DNA of 17,810 nt from Alphaproteobacteria bacterium (GCA_016763095.1 JAESUK010000208.1:1-17810); one strand, 5' to 3'. Counted from the first letter of the stretch, positions 5,111 through 14,500 are shown. Translations and numbers: made by a program. Notes: generated by a model from the letters alone, not told the origin.

Positions 5111-6766
5111 TCACGATATCTTTTCACGCATATCCCGGTCGAGCATTTCTCCATGCTTCTTTTTTGCCATCATATCGCGTGCCTTGGCATATTGGGGGTC
5201 ATTCCAGAACATCAGACAGCCGTTACAGCCACGTCCACAACACCCTTCAACGCCATAGCGAGATGTTTTTGAACGACGATCCATAAGCTCATCACTAATC
5301 ATTTCCTGCAAACGCTCAACACGCTCTGGATATATATCTTCAGACACCTGCCCAAGCTCAACCTTCTGCGTCAGCTTATCAAGCTTGAGACGTTCCCACT
5401 CTTCTTCTGTCAGTGAGGACTCCTTACGAAGGATGGAATATTTTGGGAAGTTTTTCTTTAAATCTTCAACACTCTCACGATCAAAGGCAGTGAAGAGAAT
5501 ACGTAGGAACTTCTTCGGTGCAGCGTGAACTTCACTAACCAGCTCCGTGCTTCCGACGATATCAAATTCATAGAGGCGCAGTAATGTTGGCTCTAAAGTA
5601 ATGGGAGAAAGAAACTCTAGAACTTCTCCCGCTTGCATTCTGTTTTTAATTTCAACAATGAACGCATCGTCTCTTACTTCACGGATAATTCCTGCAAATT
5701 CCCATGACGCCATGCTCTTGGTGTTTTCGTAATTATGGGCAAAGTTTTTCAGGCGACCATCATGGAACGCCATTGTGTATCCTCTGTTTCCAACCGTTTC
5801 GAGTTCCCGCATATAAGGGCGAGGATTCCAACTATCTGGGGCTTCGTAGTAATCATCAATGGCGCGGCGATATGCACCTGCAACAACTGCCAAGTAATAT
5901 GGGCTTTTGTTGCGTCCTTCAATTTTAAGGCTATCAATGCCTATACGGAGATAGTCATTTAGCTTAGGCATCATGCACATATCTTTTGAATTCAAGATGT
6001 ACGACCCGCGGGAATCTTCTTCGATAGGCATGAACTCACCGGGGCGATGCCCCTCTTCCAAGACAAACTCGAGAAGCTCCATATTTTCTTCTGTGAGTTT
6101 GAGTTCTTTAATAGAGCCATCGTTCAAGCGAAGCCCAACTTTGTACTGCCATCGACATGAGTTAGCACAGTTCCCTTGATTTGATCCCCGCTCTGCCATG
6201 AAGTTAGACAGCAAGCAACGCCCTGAATATGTCATGCACATTGCACCATGAACAAATGTTTCAAGACGGACATCGGGACACCGCTCACGAATTTCTTCAA
6301 GTTCGTTAAAGGTTACTTCTCTGGCAAGCACAACGAGTTCTGCACCCTGTTTTTTCCAGAAATTAACCGTGATCCATGAACACACATTGGCTTGTGTTGA
6401 GATATGAAGGCTAAGTTCTGGCGCGCGTTCTTTCACGTAAGCGAACACACCCGGATCAGCAATGATCACACCGTCTGGTTTCATGTCCTTCAATGTTTCA
6501 ATGTAGGCATCAATTTTGGGGACATCTTTGTTATGCGTAAACAGATTAAGCGTTAAATACACACGCACATTTCTTTCATGTGCAAAGGCTATGCCCTCTT
6601 TTATCTCTTCGAGGGAAAATTTGGACTTTGTGCGCAGTGACATATCAGGTGTGCCAAGGTAAACAGCATCTGCCCCATAAAGAACAGATACTTTTAATCG
6701 CTCAAGGGAGCTAGCGGGCATCAAAAGCTCTGACTTTTGTTTTCCACTTTTATTTTCAAGTTTCAT
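5111..6766 (-). CDS. Peptidase U32 family protein (TrhP/YegQ-like)
   Basis: A 551-residue protein of the U32 family. The family signature is present at 169-188 (ETFVHGAMCMTYSGRCLLS), with C177, C184, C200 and C204 in a pattern used by characterised members (UbiU/UbiV, TrhP) to hold an iron-sulfur cluster. The N-terminal half (LLMPASSLERLKVSVLYGADAVYLG) is the TIM-barrel start. Despite the name, characterised members act in RNA or ubiquinone hydroxylation rather than proteolysis. Length and architecture are nearer the tRNA-hydroxylation type (TrhP) or RlhA than the short UbiU/UbiV. A second cysteine cluster sits at the C-terminus (GCCGRGCNGC; C509, C510, C514, C517). The AGGA ribosome site 9 bases before ATG supports the start. 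It lies 65 bases downstream of ccoS in the same direction and may be read through from that operon. The exact substrate cannot be told. Confidence 0.85.
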   Translation of the reverse strand: MKLENKSGKQKSELLMPASSLERLKVSVLYGADAVYLGTPDMSLRTKSKFSLEEIKEGIAFAHERNVRVYLTLNLFTHNKDVPKIDAYIETLKDMKPDGVIIADPGVFAYVKERAPELSLHISTQANVCSWITVNFWKKQGAELVVLAREVTFNELEEIRERCPDVRLETFVHGAMCMTYSGRCLLSNFMAERGSNQGNCANSCRWQYKVGLRLNDGSIKELKLTEENMELLEFVLEEGHRPGEFMPIEEDSRGSYILNSKDMCMMPKLNDYLRIGIDSLKIEGRNKSPYYLAVVAGAYRRAIDDYYEAPDSWNPRPYMRELETVGNRGYTMAFHDGRLKNFAHNYENTKSMASWEFAGIIREVRDDAFIVEIKNRMQAGEVLEFLSPITLEPTLLRLYEFDIVGSTELVSEVHAAPKKFLRILFTAFDRESVEDLKKNFPKYSILRKESSLTEEEWERLKLDKLTQKVELGQVSEDIYPERVERLQEMISDELMDRRSKTSRYGVEGCCGRGCNGCLMFWNDPQYAKARDMMAKKKHGEMLDRDMREKIS

Positions 6767-6831
6767 TGTTTAATTCCTAACCGCATTTATATATGAGGGG
6801 TTTTAGAGTACCTTCCAAAAGTGTACATAAT

Positions 6832-6978
6832 TTATGCTTCGTCATCATCGAGTAGCACGCGCTGTGCTGCACCATCCAAGTCTTCATACTGATTGGATTT
6901 CAAGCTCCAGACAAAAGCGCCTAGACCGATTAGACCGAGTAAGAGAGCGATTGGAATAAGGAAAATTAAGATTGTCAT
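6832..6978 (-). CDS. ccoS: cbb3 oxidase maturation protein CcoS
   Basis: The start at 6978 (MTILIFLIPIALLLGL) is chosen because its ATG overlaps the ccoI stop as ATGA and because CcoS proteins are about 50 residues; the frame also extends upstream, but that reading runs through ccoI. The 48-residue product has one N-terminal membrane helix, the FVWSLKSNQYEDLDG segment typical of the family, and an acidic tail (LLDDDEA). CcoS is needed for cofactor insertion (haem b and copper) into CcoN. It is the last gene of the cco set. Confidence 0.93.
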   Translation of the reverse strand: MTILIFLIPIALLLGLIGLGAFVWSLKSNQYEDLDGAAQRVLLDDDEA

Positions 6979-9194
6979 GCGCGCAACCTTAAACGAAATG
7001 AGTTGGCAATAACAAGTAAAGATGAACCAGACATGCAAATAGCCGCAATCAATGGCGTGACCATGCCCATAAAGGCAAGCGGTATCGCGACAAGATTATA
7101 AAGCACAGCCAATGTGAAGCTTTGTTTCACCAATTTTTGCGCCAACACTGCGGTTGAGTATGTTTCATATATTGGGTGCAACTTCTCGCCCATAAAGATT
7201 ATATCTGCGGCGTTTTGAGCCACGTCAATGGCGGTTCCTGGTGCAATTGAGACATCAGCACCAGAAAGCACCGGCGCGTCATTCAAGCCGTCCCCAACCA
7301 TCAAGACCTGATGACCTTGTTTCTTTAGGGCTTTTAAATGCTCATATTTTTGCGCAGGGCTTTGCTCGCTTAATACGTTTTGAATACCACATTCTTGGGC
7401 AATACTGTCTGCGACTTTCTTTCTATCGCCTGATAACAACGTAATATCCATATTTGCGTGCATTAGTTTCTGAATAATATCTGGGGCATCGCTACGTAAT
7501 TGATCTTTGAACAGAAAGAGCACTGGATCTTCACCATCAACATTCATCCAAATTTCTAGTTCATCATGTTGCTCTGAATTTTCATCACCACACCAAGACC
7601 TGCTTCCTAGTCGAATGGTTTTACCTTTATATTGCCCCTCAAGCCCTTTACCTGATTTTTCAACCATTCCCGTAACATTAAGAAGTTTTCCATCAAACGC
7701 ATTCACAAGGGCTTGAGACAGTGGATGCTTGCTATGTTGTGCGAGGGAGGTGGCAAGCTTTAGAGATTCTGCATCATATTTCCCGATCAGTTTTGGCGCA
7801 CCACATGTCAACGTCCCCGTTTTATCAAGTAAGACGGTATCAATATTGGCGAGGCGTTCCAACGCATCCCCAGATTTCACCAACACGCCTCGCTTCATTA
7901 AGCGTCCCGTTGCCAAAACCTGAACAACGGGTACAGCCAAACCAAGGGCGCAAGGACATGTGATAATTAAAACGGTTACTGAAATCATTAAAGCCTGTTG
8001 CCAGTCTGCCCCCATACCCAACCACCAAAAGAAGAACGCCGCAATTGCCAAAGTATGAACCACAGGCGTATAGAGCTTAGCCGCTTTATCCGCCATACGG
8101 ACATACTTGGCTTGCCCTTGCTCTGCCTTCTCCATGATCCTAACAATTTCAGCCAATAGTGAATCTTCAACTGCGCCAGACACTTTAACCGTCACAGGCG
8201 CAGAGAGGTTTATTGTTCCTGCATAGACTTGATCGTTGCTTTTCAACTCAACGGGTAGAGTTTCCCCCGTTACCAGAGACGTATCAACGCTTGTTGTTCC
8301 GTTTTTTATGACACCATCAATGGGAAATTTTTCACCAACGGCAACGGATACAAGCATCTCCTTATCCAAGTCGCGAATAAGAACACGCCTTGTTTTATCC
8401 TCCTCAAGCACCGTTGCAAAACCTGACAAGGTTTGCATCAAATCCATTGCAGCACTTTTGGCCGTTCGACGTGCTTTAAAGTCTAGGTAGCGTCCGATTA
8501 ACAAGAAGAACATCAGCATAACGGCGGAATCATAATACACATGCTCACCACCATTTAAGGTTTCAAGCAAGCTCATTCCTGTTGCTAGAATCAACGCCAA
8601 CGAGATTGGTACATCCATATTCGTTTGGCGTTTTTTGAGCACTTTCAATGCAGACATAAAAAACGGTCTCCCCGAAAATATAATGGCAGGAACAGCAATG
8701 ATAGCAGACAGCCAATGCATAAACTCTCGCGTAGCCATCCCCATTGTTTCCGCCGTTGTTGCCCATAATCCGACAGACAAGAGCATCAAGTTTCCTGCTG
8801 TAAATCCCGCCACGCCAAGGCAAACAAGTAAGAATTTGTTTTCTTTTTCTGCTGTACTTTCTTCCAACTTTACATCATAAGGAGAGACTTTATAGCCAAG
8901 GGACTCAATCTGCTTTGCAAAGATATTTGCTTGCTCAGCATCGCCCTTCCAAGCAATATGTAAGCGCCCCGTTGAAAAATTCAAACGTGCCTTTTCGACC
9001 ATATCATTTGCATAGAGTGTCGACTCAATTTTTTGAATACAAACCGCACAATGGACACCACCGATTAACAAATAAAGTTGCTGAGTACCATCTTCCTTCT
9101 CATCAACTAAACTTGCATATCCGCATTCCGCATTCATCAATTGTTGATGATCGTGCTCGTTTGGTAGCGGTTCTGTTTTTTTTGTTGCGTCCAT
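6975..9194 (-). CDS. ccoI: Copper-translocating P1B-type ATPase CcoI (FixI)
   Basis: A 739-residue heavy-metal ATPase that supplies copper for assembly of the cbb3 oxidase. Visible parts (numbered from the 9194 start) are an N-terminal metal-binding domain with CAVC (49-52), membrane helices from about 121, TGET (309-312), the metal site CPC (413-415) within ITCPCALGLAVP, DKTGTLT with the phosphorylated Asp (457-463), the HP motif (490-491) and GDGLND (634-639). The extra cysteine pair often found before the first domain in this family is reduced to a single Cys (AECGY, residue 24). Two starts are possible. One is at 9194, overlapping ccoH by 58 bases and adding a short His-containing segment (EHDHQQ). 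The other is at 9137, where ATG overlaps the ccoH stop as TGATG. Neither has a strong ribosome site. The stop overlaps the ccoS start. Confidence 0.95.
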   Translation of the reverse strand: MDATKKTEPLPNEHDHQQLMNAECGYASLVDEKEDGTQQLYLLIGGVHCAVCIQKIESTLYANDMVEKARLNFSTGRLHIAWKGDAEQANIFAKQIESLGYKVSPYDVKLEESTAEKENKFLLVCLGVAGFTAGNLMLLSVGLWATTAETMGMATREFMHWLSAIIAVPAIIFSGRPFFMSALKVLKKRQTNMDVPISLALILATGMSLLETLNGGEHVYYDSAVMLMFFLLIGRYLDFKARRTAKSAAMDLMQTLSGFATVLEEDKTRRVLIRDLDKEMLVSVAVGEKFPIDGVIKNGTTSVDTSLVTGETLPVELKSNDQVYAGTINLSAPVTVKVSGAVEDSLLAEIVRIMEKAEQGQAKYVRMADKAAKLYTPVVHTLAIAAFFFWWLGMGADWQQALMISVTVLIITCPCALGLAVPVVQVLATGRLMKRGVLVKSGDALERLANIDTVLLDKTGTLTCGAPKLIGKYDAESLKLATSLAQHSKHPLSQALVNAFDGKLLNVTGMVEKSGKGLEGQYKGKTIRLGSRSWCGDENSEQHDELEIWMNVDGEDPVLFLFKDQLRSDAPDIIQKLMHANMDITLLSGDRKKVADSIAQECGIQNVLSEQSPAQKYEHLKALKKQGHQVLMVGDGLNDAPVLSGADVSIAPGTAIDVAQNAADIIFMGEKLHPIYETYSTAVLAQKLVKQSFTLAVLYNLVAIPLAFMGMVTPLIAAICMSGSSLLVIANSFRLRLRA

Positions 9195-9637
9195 TTTACA
9201 TCCAAGTTAGCTGTCCATACACCTTTTAATGGAAGGTCTAGGTTGTTTTTATAAACACCCTGCCCCTTATGGTGTAATAGTTTCTGAAAATCACTCCCGC
9301 CGTGCACACTGCGGACAAGTTTCGCCGTCACGGTTGCACCAAGTATCGGTGCATGGGATTTATCACGAAGTGTTACTGTTAACACACCTTCTTCATATGT
9401 GATATTTGACTCTACATTCAAGGCCTTTTGTATTTTGACTTGCTCAATAACCTGATTATACGCAAGCCCCTTTTCGTAGGCGTTTTCCGTTACAATTCCA
9501 GAATGTGTGGAGACGGCCTTATATACGAAGTACATATCAACACTCGCAAAGGTGATGAAAAAGGCAATCAAGCCCCAGAGGACAACAGCACCCGCTCTAC
9601 TTTTTTCTTTTTGTTCTTCCATAATTTGACTCATCAT
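9137..9637 (-). CDS. ccoH: cbb3 oxidase assembly protein CcoH (FixH)
   Basis: A 166-residue protein with one N-terminal membrane helix (VVLWGLIAFFITFASVDMYFVY, about 18-39). It has the FixH motif region ending YEKGLAYNQ, and an Ig-like periplasmic domain with the pattern VTLRDKSHAPILGATVTAKLVR. CcoH binds early assembly intermediates of the oxidase and is linked in function to CcoI. The first ATG at 9637 has a GGAG ribosome site 5 bases upstream; the second ATG, one codon later, has even better spacing. The 3' end overlaps or touches the start of ccoI, which implies translational coupling. Confidence 0.92.
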   Translation of the reverse strand: MMSQIMEEQKEKSRAGAVVLWGLIAFFITFASVDMYFVYKAVSTHSGIVTENAYEKGLAYNQVIEQVKIQKALNVESNITYEEGVLTVTLRDKSHAPILGATVTAKLVRSVHGGSDFQKLLHHKGQGVYKNNLDLPLKGVWTANLDVKWTQQKKQNRYQTSTIINN

Positions 9638-9659
9638 ATTTGCTCCATGCTATTCTACC

Positions 9660-11075
9660 TTATGGTCTCTTACTAATGAACACACTTTTATATTCATACG
9701 CTGTACCATCTTCATTGTCCGTGATTGTAAAGATAATATCATGGGGCTGACTTGGCTTTATCGGCGCATGAACAAAAATACGATATTGCCCAACACTGTT
9801 GGCATGAACAACCAGAGTGTTCTCATTAATATTCCCTGCCGTGTTTACACTTATTTCTGCACCATCAACGCCATCAACACCTAGAGTATATTCTCTGTGG
9901 TCATGTGTTTTGTTTAGGATTTTAACTTCATACCCGTTTCGAATATCACCCCCTGATAATTGCACAAAAATTGGATTTCGGTCATGAAGCACCGTCATTT
10001 CTAACATTGAACGTGCGAATAACGCATAAAATACAATAATACAAACGACCGACAATATCGCCAAATAGTATGCAGTTCTTGGTCTGAAAATAACATTTGT
10101 TTTTGACTCCGCATTCGCGCCATGTTCAAAACCATTTTCGGTGTCATAGCGGATCAAGCCTCGTGGCAAATCAACCTTGTCCATAATGTCATCACATGCA
10201 TCGATACATAGACCACACGCGATACAATCCATTTGTAAACCATCTCGAATATCAATTCCCATCGGACAGACTTGCGCACACGCCGTACAGCTTATGCAGT
10301 GTCCCTTATCATCCCAGCTCTCGCCTTTTTTGTGTTTTCCTCTCGGCTCGCCTCGTTTTACATCATATCCAATGATAAGCGTGTCTTTATCAAACATCGC
10401 AGATTGGAACCGCGCATAAGGACACATGAAGGTACAGACCTGTTCACGTGCAAACCCTGCCATAAGGTATGTTGAAAAGGTTAGCCCACCAATAAACCCA
10501 AGAACCGTGGTCGATACATTTAAATCAATAAAGCTTCGAACAAGCGTAGGAGCATCGGTAAAGTAGAGAACAAAAGACCCTGCGGTAAACCAAGAAATTA
10601 CGATCCATAAAAAATGTGTGATTGCGAGCTTATAGATTTTCTTCCATGTCCAAGGTCCTTCCCGTAATTTTTTTCTTTTATTACGATCACCCTGAATAAT
10701 ACGTTCAACCCATACAAAGAGGTCTGTCCAAACCGTTTGGAAACACAAATAACCACACCATACACGACCAAAAAGGCTTGTGACAAAGAACAGTGCAATC
10801 GCCGCGAGAACAAGTATTCCCGTTAGGATATAAACCTCTTGAGGCCATAGCTCAAACCAAAACCAATAAGCCCTCCCATTTACAATATCAAGGAGAACCG
10901 CTTGATTAGGGACGTGTTCGCCTCTATCCCAGCGGACGAACGGCGTGAGATAGTAGATCGCAAGGGTAACGCCCATCACAATCCACTTTAAATTACGGAA
11001 TAACCCTGAAACTCGCTTTGGATAAATATTTTCTTGCTTCTTAAATAACTGAATATCTTCTGAGTCATCACTCAT
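9660..11075 (-). CDS. ccoG: cbb3 oxidase accessory iron-sulfur protein CcoG (FixG)
   Basis: Taking the start at 11075, the product has 471 residues. That ATG overlaps the end of ccoP and has an AAGGA ribosome site; the frame extends 12 codons further upstream, inside ccoP. CcoG is a membrane cupric reductase implicated in delivering copper to the oxidase. Its features are several membrane helices and the motif WCGYLCFQTVWTDLF with C107 and C111. CTFMCP follows with C214 and C218, then a double 4Fe-4S ferredoxin domain (C260, C263, C266, C270 and C284, C287, C290, C294). A C-terminal Ig-like periplasmic domain completes it. All expected cysteines are present and the length is normal. Confidence 0.96.
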   Translation of the reverse strand: MSDDSEDIQLFKKQENIYPKRVSGLFRNLKWIVMGVTLAIYYLTPFVRWDRGEHVPNQAVLLDIVNGRAYWFWFELWPQEVYILTGILVLAAIALFFVTSLFGRVWCGYLCFQTVWTDLFVWVERIIQGDRNKRKKLREGPWTWKKIYKLAITHFLWIVISWFTAGSFVLYFTDAPTLVRSFIDLNVSTTVLGFIGGLTFSTYLMAGFAREQVCTFMCPYARFQSAMFDKDTLIIGYDVKRGEPRGKHKKGESWDDKGHCISCTACAQVCPMGIDIRDGLQMDCIACGLCIDACDDIMDKVDLPRGLIRYDTENGFEHGANAESKTNVIFRPRTAYYLAILSVVCIIVFYALFARSMLEMTVLHDRNPIFVQLSGGDIRNGYEVKILNKTHDHREYTLGVDGVDGAEISVNTAGNINENTLVVHANSVGQYRIFVHAPIKPSQPHDIIFTITDNEDGTAYEYKSVFISKRP

Positions 11076-12069
11076 TATCCGTTCCTTGAGGCTTTCTTTC
11101 CTCCTCACCATCTACGGGTGTAGTATCTTTTTCATCATTTTCCTGAGGCACGGCGATGAGTATTGGCTTCTCACGCGTCTCTTCACCGCCACCTAGTTGA
11201 TGAACATAAACGGCAAGTTGACGAAGTGTGTTCTCGTCCAATCTGTCTTTCCATGCGGGCATTACACCTGCGCGGGAATTGTAGATCGTCTCATACACAT
11301 CCCCTCGTTCTCCACCATAAAGCCAGATACCATCGGTAAGGTTTGGAGCCCCAAACTCTCTGTCACCCTGCCCATTTGACGCATGACAAGACGCACAGTT
11401 TGTTTGAAATAGCTTATGGCCTGCCAAAGTATCCATCGCAGGTTTTTCCTGGTCTCGTGATGACATCGCAAGAACATAATCTGTAAGAGTATTTACTTCG
11501 ATTGAGGTTAAGAGCTTCTCTTTCCCGAATGCAGGCATTTGAGACACATGAGCATCTTCATCACCTGAGCGAATACCATGTAGCAATGTTGCATGAATCT
11601 CTTCTAACGACCCGCCCCATAACCAATCATCATCGTTTAGGTTTGGATAACCCTTCCCACCTGATGCCCCCGTTCCATGACATGTTGCACAATTGTCTTT
11701 AAACATAGCGCGTCCACCTGCCATCGCAAAAGCATATAGCTCTGGATCATTCATGATAGCTTCAAAAGAGGCCCCTTCAAATTTGTTAAGATAAACCTGT
11801 TGTCTAAGAAAAATCTCATTTTGACTTCTTTTCAACGCGGTAAACTGTGTCTCACCAGATGTTCCTTTTGTTGCTCCCCCAGGAATTGGCCATGATGGAT
11901 AAACAATCCAATAACCAATAGACCAAATAATAGACACGTATAATATCCAGAGCCACCAACGCGGAAGCGGATGATTAAGTTCTTTCAAACCGTCCCATTC
12001 ATGCCCTGTTGTTTCCACACCAGAAAGCTTATCAACCTCGATCTTGTGTTTGTTATCTTGTTCAGTCAT
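11068..12069 (-). CDS. ccoP: cbb3 oxidase dihaem cytochrome c subunit CcoP
   Basis: A 333-residue subunit with one N-terminal membrane helix (WWLWILYVSIIWSIGYWIVY, about 38-57) and two c-type haem domains. The haem-binding motifs are CATCH (127-131) and CASCH (225-229), with likely methionine ligands in QMPAFG (178) and VMPAW (270). It takes electrons from the bc1 complex or soluble cytochromes and passes them towards CcoO/CcoN. The ATG lies inside the end of ccoQ (8-base overlap) and the stop overlaps the start of ccoG, so translation is coupled on both sides. Confidence 0.97.
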   Translation of the reverse strand: MTEQDNKHKIEVDKLSGVETTGHEWDGLKELNHPLPRWWLWILYVSIIWSIGYWIVYPSWPIPGGATKGTSGETQFTALKRSQNEIFLRQQVYLNKFEGASFEAIMNDPELYAFAMAGGRAMFKDNCATCHGTGASGGKGYPNLNDDDWLWGGSLEEIHATLLHGIRSGDEDAHVSQMPAFGKEKLLTSIEVNTLTDYVLAMSSRDQEKPAMDTLAGHKLFQTNCASCHASNGQGDREFGAPNLTDGIWLYGGERGDVYETIYNSRAGVMPAWKDRLDENTLRQLAVYVHQLGGGEETREKPILIAVPQENDEKDTTPVDGEEERKPQGTDNE

Positions 12070-12238
12070 CTTGCCTCACCTCTGCTTGTTCCTTGCGTAA
12101 AGGAATTTCACCGTGTTGTTTGTATTCTTCTTTTGCGCCGGGTCTAAACAACCACGAGACAAAAACTACAAAAATTACGAAAAAGAACAGTAGTCCTATC
12201 ATCCCTGCATTTGCATTCTGAGATAGAAAATCCATCAT
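12062..12238 (-). CDS. ccoQ: cbb3 oxidase small subunit CcoQ
   Basis: A 58-residue membrane peptide. The start codon at 12238 overlaps the original ccoO stop (TAATG); a second ATG follows directly. It has one hydrophobic helix (GMIGLLFFFVIFVVFVSWLF, about 12-31) followed by a hydrophilic tail that begins RPGAKEEY, the usual CcoQ layout. CcoQ stabilises the complex and the CcoP interaction. Position between ccoO and ccoP and the 8-base overlap with ccoP support the call. Confidence 0.93.
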   Translation of the reverse strand: MMDFLSQNANAGMIGLLFFFVIFVVFVSWLFRPGAKEEYKQHGEIPLRKEQAEVRQDD

Positions 12239-12989
12239 TACACTTCTCCTTTTTCTTCTACTTCCACGCCTTTTGTGGATTTAAAATCAACCATTGTTCC
12301 CAACACTTGAAGGTATGCGATCAACGCATCCATCTCGGAGACGATATGCGGTTGACCATCGAAGTCACGGGCATTCACTTTTTCTCATAGCGTTCCAGCA
12401 AGCCTGTTGTATCAACGCGTGGCTCTCCCGTTGCCTGAACAAGCGCATCTTTTCCTGCCCATTCAACCGTTTCATCCGAGTATGGAACACCAACAACACG
12501 CAATGCTTTTAAGTGGCGATACATGTTGTGTGCATCAATTTCATTGTTCATCAAAAAACTGTATGTCGGCATAATGGATTCAGGCACAAGGTCACGAGGA
12601 TTTATCATGTGTCCTTTATGCCATTCATCAGAGTATTTTCCACCCACACGCGCCAAATCAGGTCCTGTCCGCTTTGATCCCCATTGAAATGGATGATCGT
12701 ACATACTTTCCGCTGCCAAAGAGTAATGCCCATAGCGGACAACTTCATCACGAAGCGCGCGAATTTGTTGTGAGTGACAGTTATAGCACCCTTCACGGAT
12801 GTAAATATTGTAACCCGTTAGCTCGAGAGGCGTATATGGTCGCATACCATCAACAGGCTCAATCACTGTTTCTTTTCTGAACAAAGGAATAATTTCAACA
12901 ATTCCACCAATCAAAATAACGATAATAATGCCTATCAACAAAAGGACAGAGTTACGCTCTAGTACACCATGTTTTTTTACAAAGTTCAT
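12238..12989 (-). CDS. ccoO: cbb3 oxidase monohaem cytochrome c subunit CcoO, interrupted by a single-base frameshift
   Basis: The uninterrupted frame gives 204 residues (12375-12989): an N-terminal membrane helix (about 13-36), the haem motif CYNCH (68-72), and a likely Met ligand in SIMPTYSF (Met140). It then stops at TGA (12375-12377) right after YEKK. In the -1 frame the sequence continues exactly as CcoO proteins do (VNARDFDGQP, then EMDALIAYLQVLGTMVDF) for 46 more residues to TAA at 12238-12240. On the - strand the join reads GAG AAA AAG TGA. One additional A in the run of five (12379-12383) would restore a 250-residue protein. The cause may be a sequencing or assembly error in a homopolymer, a real mutation, or -1 slippage on AAAAAG. 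The gene starts 13 bases after the ccoN stop. Confidence 0.93.
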
Positions 12990-13002
12990 AATATGCTTTC
13001 CC

Positions 13003-14493
13003 TTACCCAGCTATTCGCGTTTGTGTAATTGTTGTTTGCGCTTCACGCGGATTACCATCTTTGTCTACTTCTCCTGCGCGGACATCACCTTTAATTGTCC
13101 GATAGAAGTTGTACACCATGATAATCGCTCCTGCGAGGAAGCATAGTCCACCAATGACACGGATCACATAGAACGGATGCATCGCAACCACAGTTTCAAC
13201 AAATGAATAACTTAAGAAGCCAAGATCATCGTATGCTCTCCACATCAAGCCTTGCATGATGCCAGACACCCACATTGCGGTGATATAAAGAACAATCCCG
13301 ATCGTTGCAATCCAAAGATGGACGTTTACAAGTTTAAGAGAGTACACTTCTTTGCGTTTCCATAAAACAGGAATAAGGTAATACAACGCTCCAAAGGTAA
13401 TAAACCCAACCCACCCAAGTGCCGCAGAGTGAACGTGACCAATTGTCCAGTCCGTATAATGTGACAGCGCATTCACGGAACGGATCGACATTAACGGACC
13501 TTCAAATGTACTCATCCCATAGAATGCCAAGGCGACAATCATAAAGCGTAAGACAGGGTCTTTTTGTAACTTATGCCATGCACCAGACAAGGTCATCATT
13601 CCGTTAATCATCCCCCCCCAACTTGGCATCCAAAGAATAATAGAGAACGTCATGCCCAATGTTTGCGCCCAATCAGGCAACGCTGTGTAATGTAGGTGAT
13701 GCGGTCCAGCCCAGATATAGATAAAGATCAAAGACCAAAAGTGAATGATAGATAGACGGTATGAATAAACAGGACGTTCCGCACGTTTAGGGATGAAGTA
13801 ATACACCATACCCAAAAAGCCAGAGGTCAAGAAGAACCCAACAGCATTATGCCCATACCACCATTGAATCATAGCACTTTGAACCCCAGAGAACGCCGAA
13901 TAACTTTTCGCAAATCTCCAGTCTACGGGAATTTGGATATTGTTCCCTAAATGCAAGACAGCAACGGTTATAATAAAAGATAAAAAGAACCAGTTTGCCA
14001 CATACAAATGAGGCTCTTTACGTTTCACAATCGTCATCATGTAAACCAATAGATATGAAACCCACACAATTGTTAGCCATATATCGGCGTACCATTCAGG
14101 TTCAGCATATTCTTTGGCCTGTGTTACCCCAAGGACGTAACCAAGGGCCGCTATTACGATAAAGGCTTGATAGCCCCAGAAGGTGAAGGATACGAGTTTG
14201 TCATTCCACAATCTTGCGCGACATGTTCTTTGCACCACAAAATAACTTGTTGCAAACAGGGCGTTTCCTCCAAAGGCGAAAACAACTGCTGATGTATGTA
14301 GAGGCCGTAAGCGCCCGAACGTTAAATATGGTTCTAAATTGAACGCGGGGAATGCCATTTGTAACGCAATAAAAACACCTACGGCCATCCCGATGATACC
14401 CCAGAAGCACGTTGCAATTACAAAAAGTTTTACAACATCGTAATTGTACTCAACGCTTTCTTGCGAATTCGTTACTGTATCTGTGTTCATCAT
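13003..14493 (-). CDS. ccoN: cbb3-type cytochrome c oxidase catalytic subunit CcoN
   Basis: A 496-residue subunit with about 12 membrane helices that reduces O2 at a haem b3-CuB centre with very high affinity. Metal ligands expected from known cbb3 structures are visible: H66 (low-spin haem), H215 in WWYGHNAVGF, H265 and H266 in WAGPHHLHYT (CuB), and H353 and H355 in GHVHSAALGW (haem b3 and low-spin haem). The YSYRLSIIHFW segment (243-253) holds the tyrosine region of the active site. The start at 14493 (MMNTDTV) is preferred over an upstream in-frame ATG because AAGGAAG stands just before it; the next ATG, one codon on, is equally possible. The gene starts 7 bases after the stop of the TauE-like gene and is followed by ccoO. 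Confidence 0.97.
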   Translation of the reverse strand: MMNTDTVTNSQESVEYNYDVVKLFVIATCFWGIIGMAVGVFIALQMAFPAFNLEPYLTFGRLRPLHTSAVVFAFGGNALFATSYFVVQRTCRARLWNDKLVSFTFWGYQAFIVIAALGYVLGVTQAKEYAEPEWYADIWLTIVWVSYLLVYMMTIVKRKEPHLYVANWFFLSFIITVAVLHLGNNIQIPVDWRFAKSYSAFSGVQSAMIQWWYGHNAVGFFLTSGFLGMVYYFIPKRAERPVYSYRLSIIHFWSLIFIYIWAGPHHLHYTALPDWAQTLGMTFSIILWMPSWGGMINGMMTLSGAWHKLQKDPVLRFMIVALAFYGMSTFEGPLMSIRSVNALSHYTDWTIGHVHSAALGWVGFITFGALYYLIPVLWKRKEVYSLKLVNVHLWIATIGIVLYITAMWVSGIMQGLMWRAYDDLGFLSYSFVETVVAMHPFYVIRVIGGLCFLAGAIIMVYNFYRTIKGDVRAGEVDKDGNPREAQTTITQTRIAG

Positions 14494-14500
14494 GTCTTCC

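Noticed and set aside
6767..6831. Possible terminator between ccoS and the U32 gene.
   Set aside because: No stable hairpin followed by a U-run was found; read-through into the U32 gene is possible.
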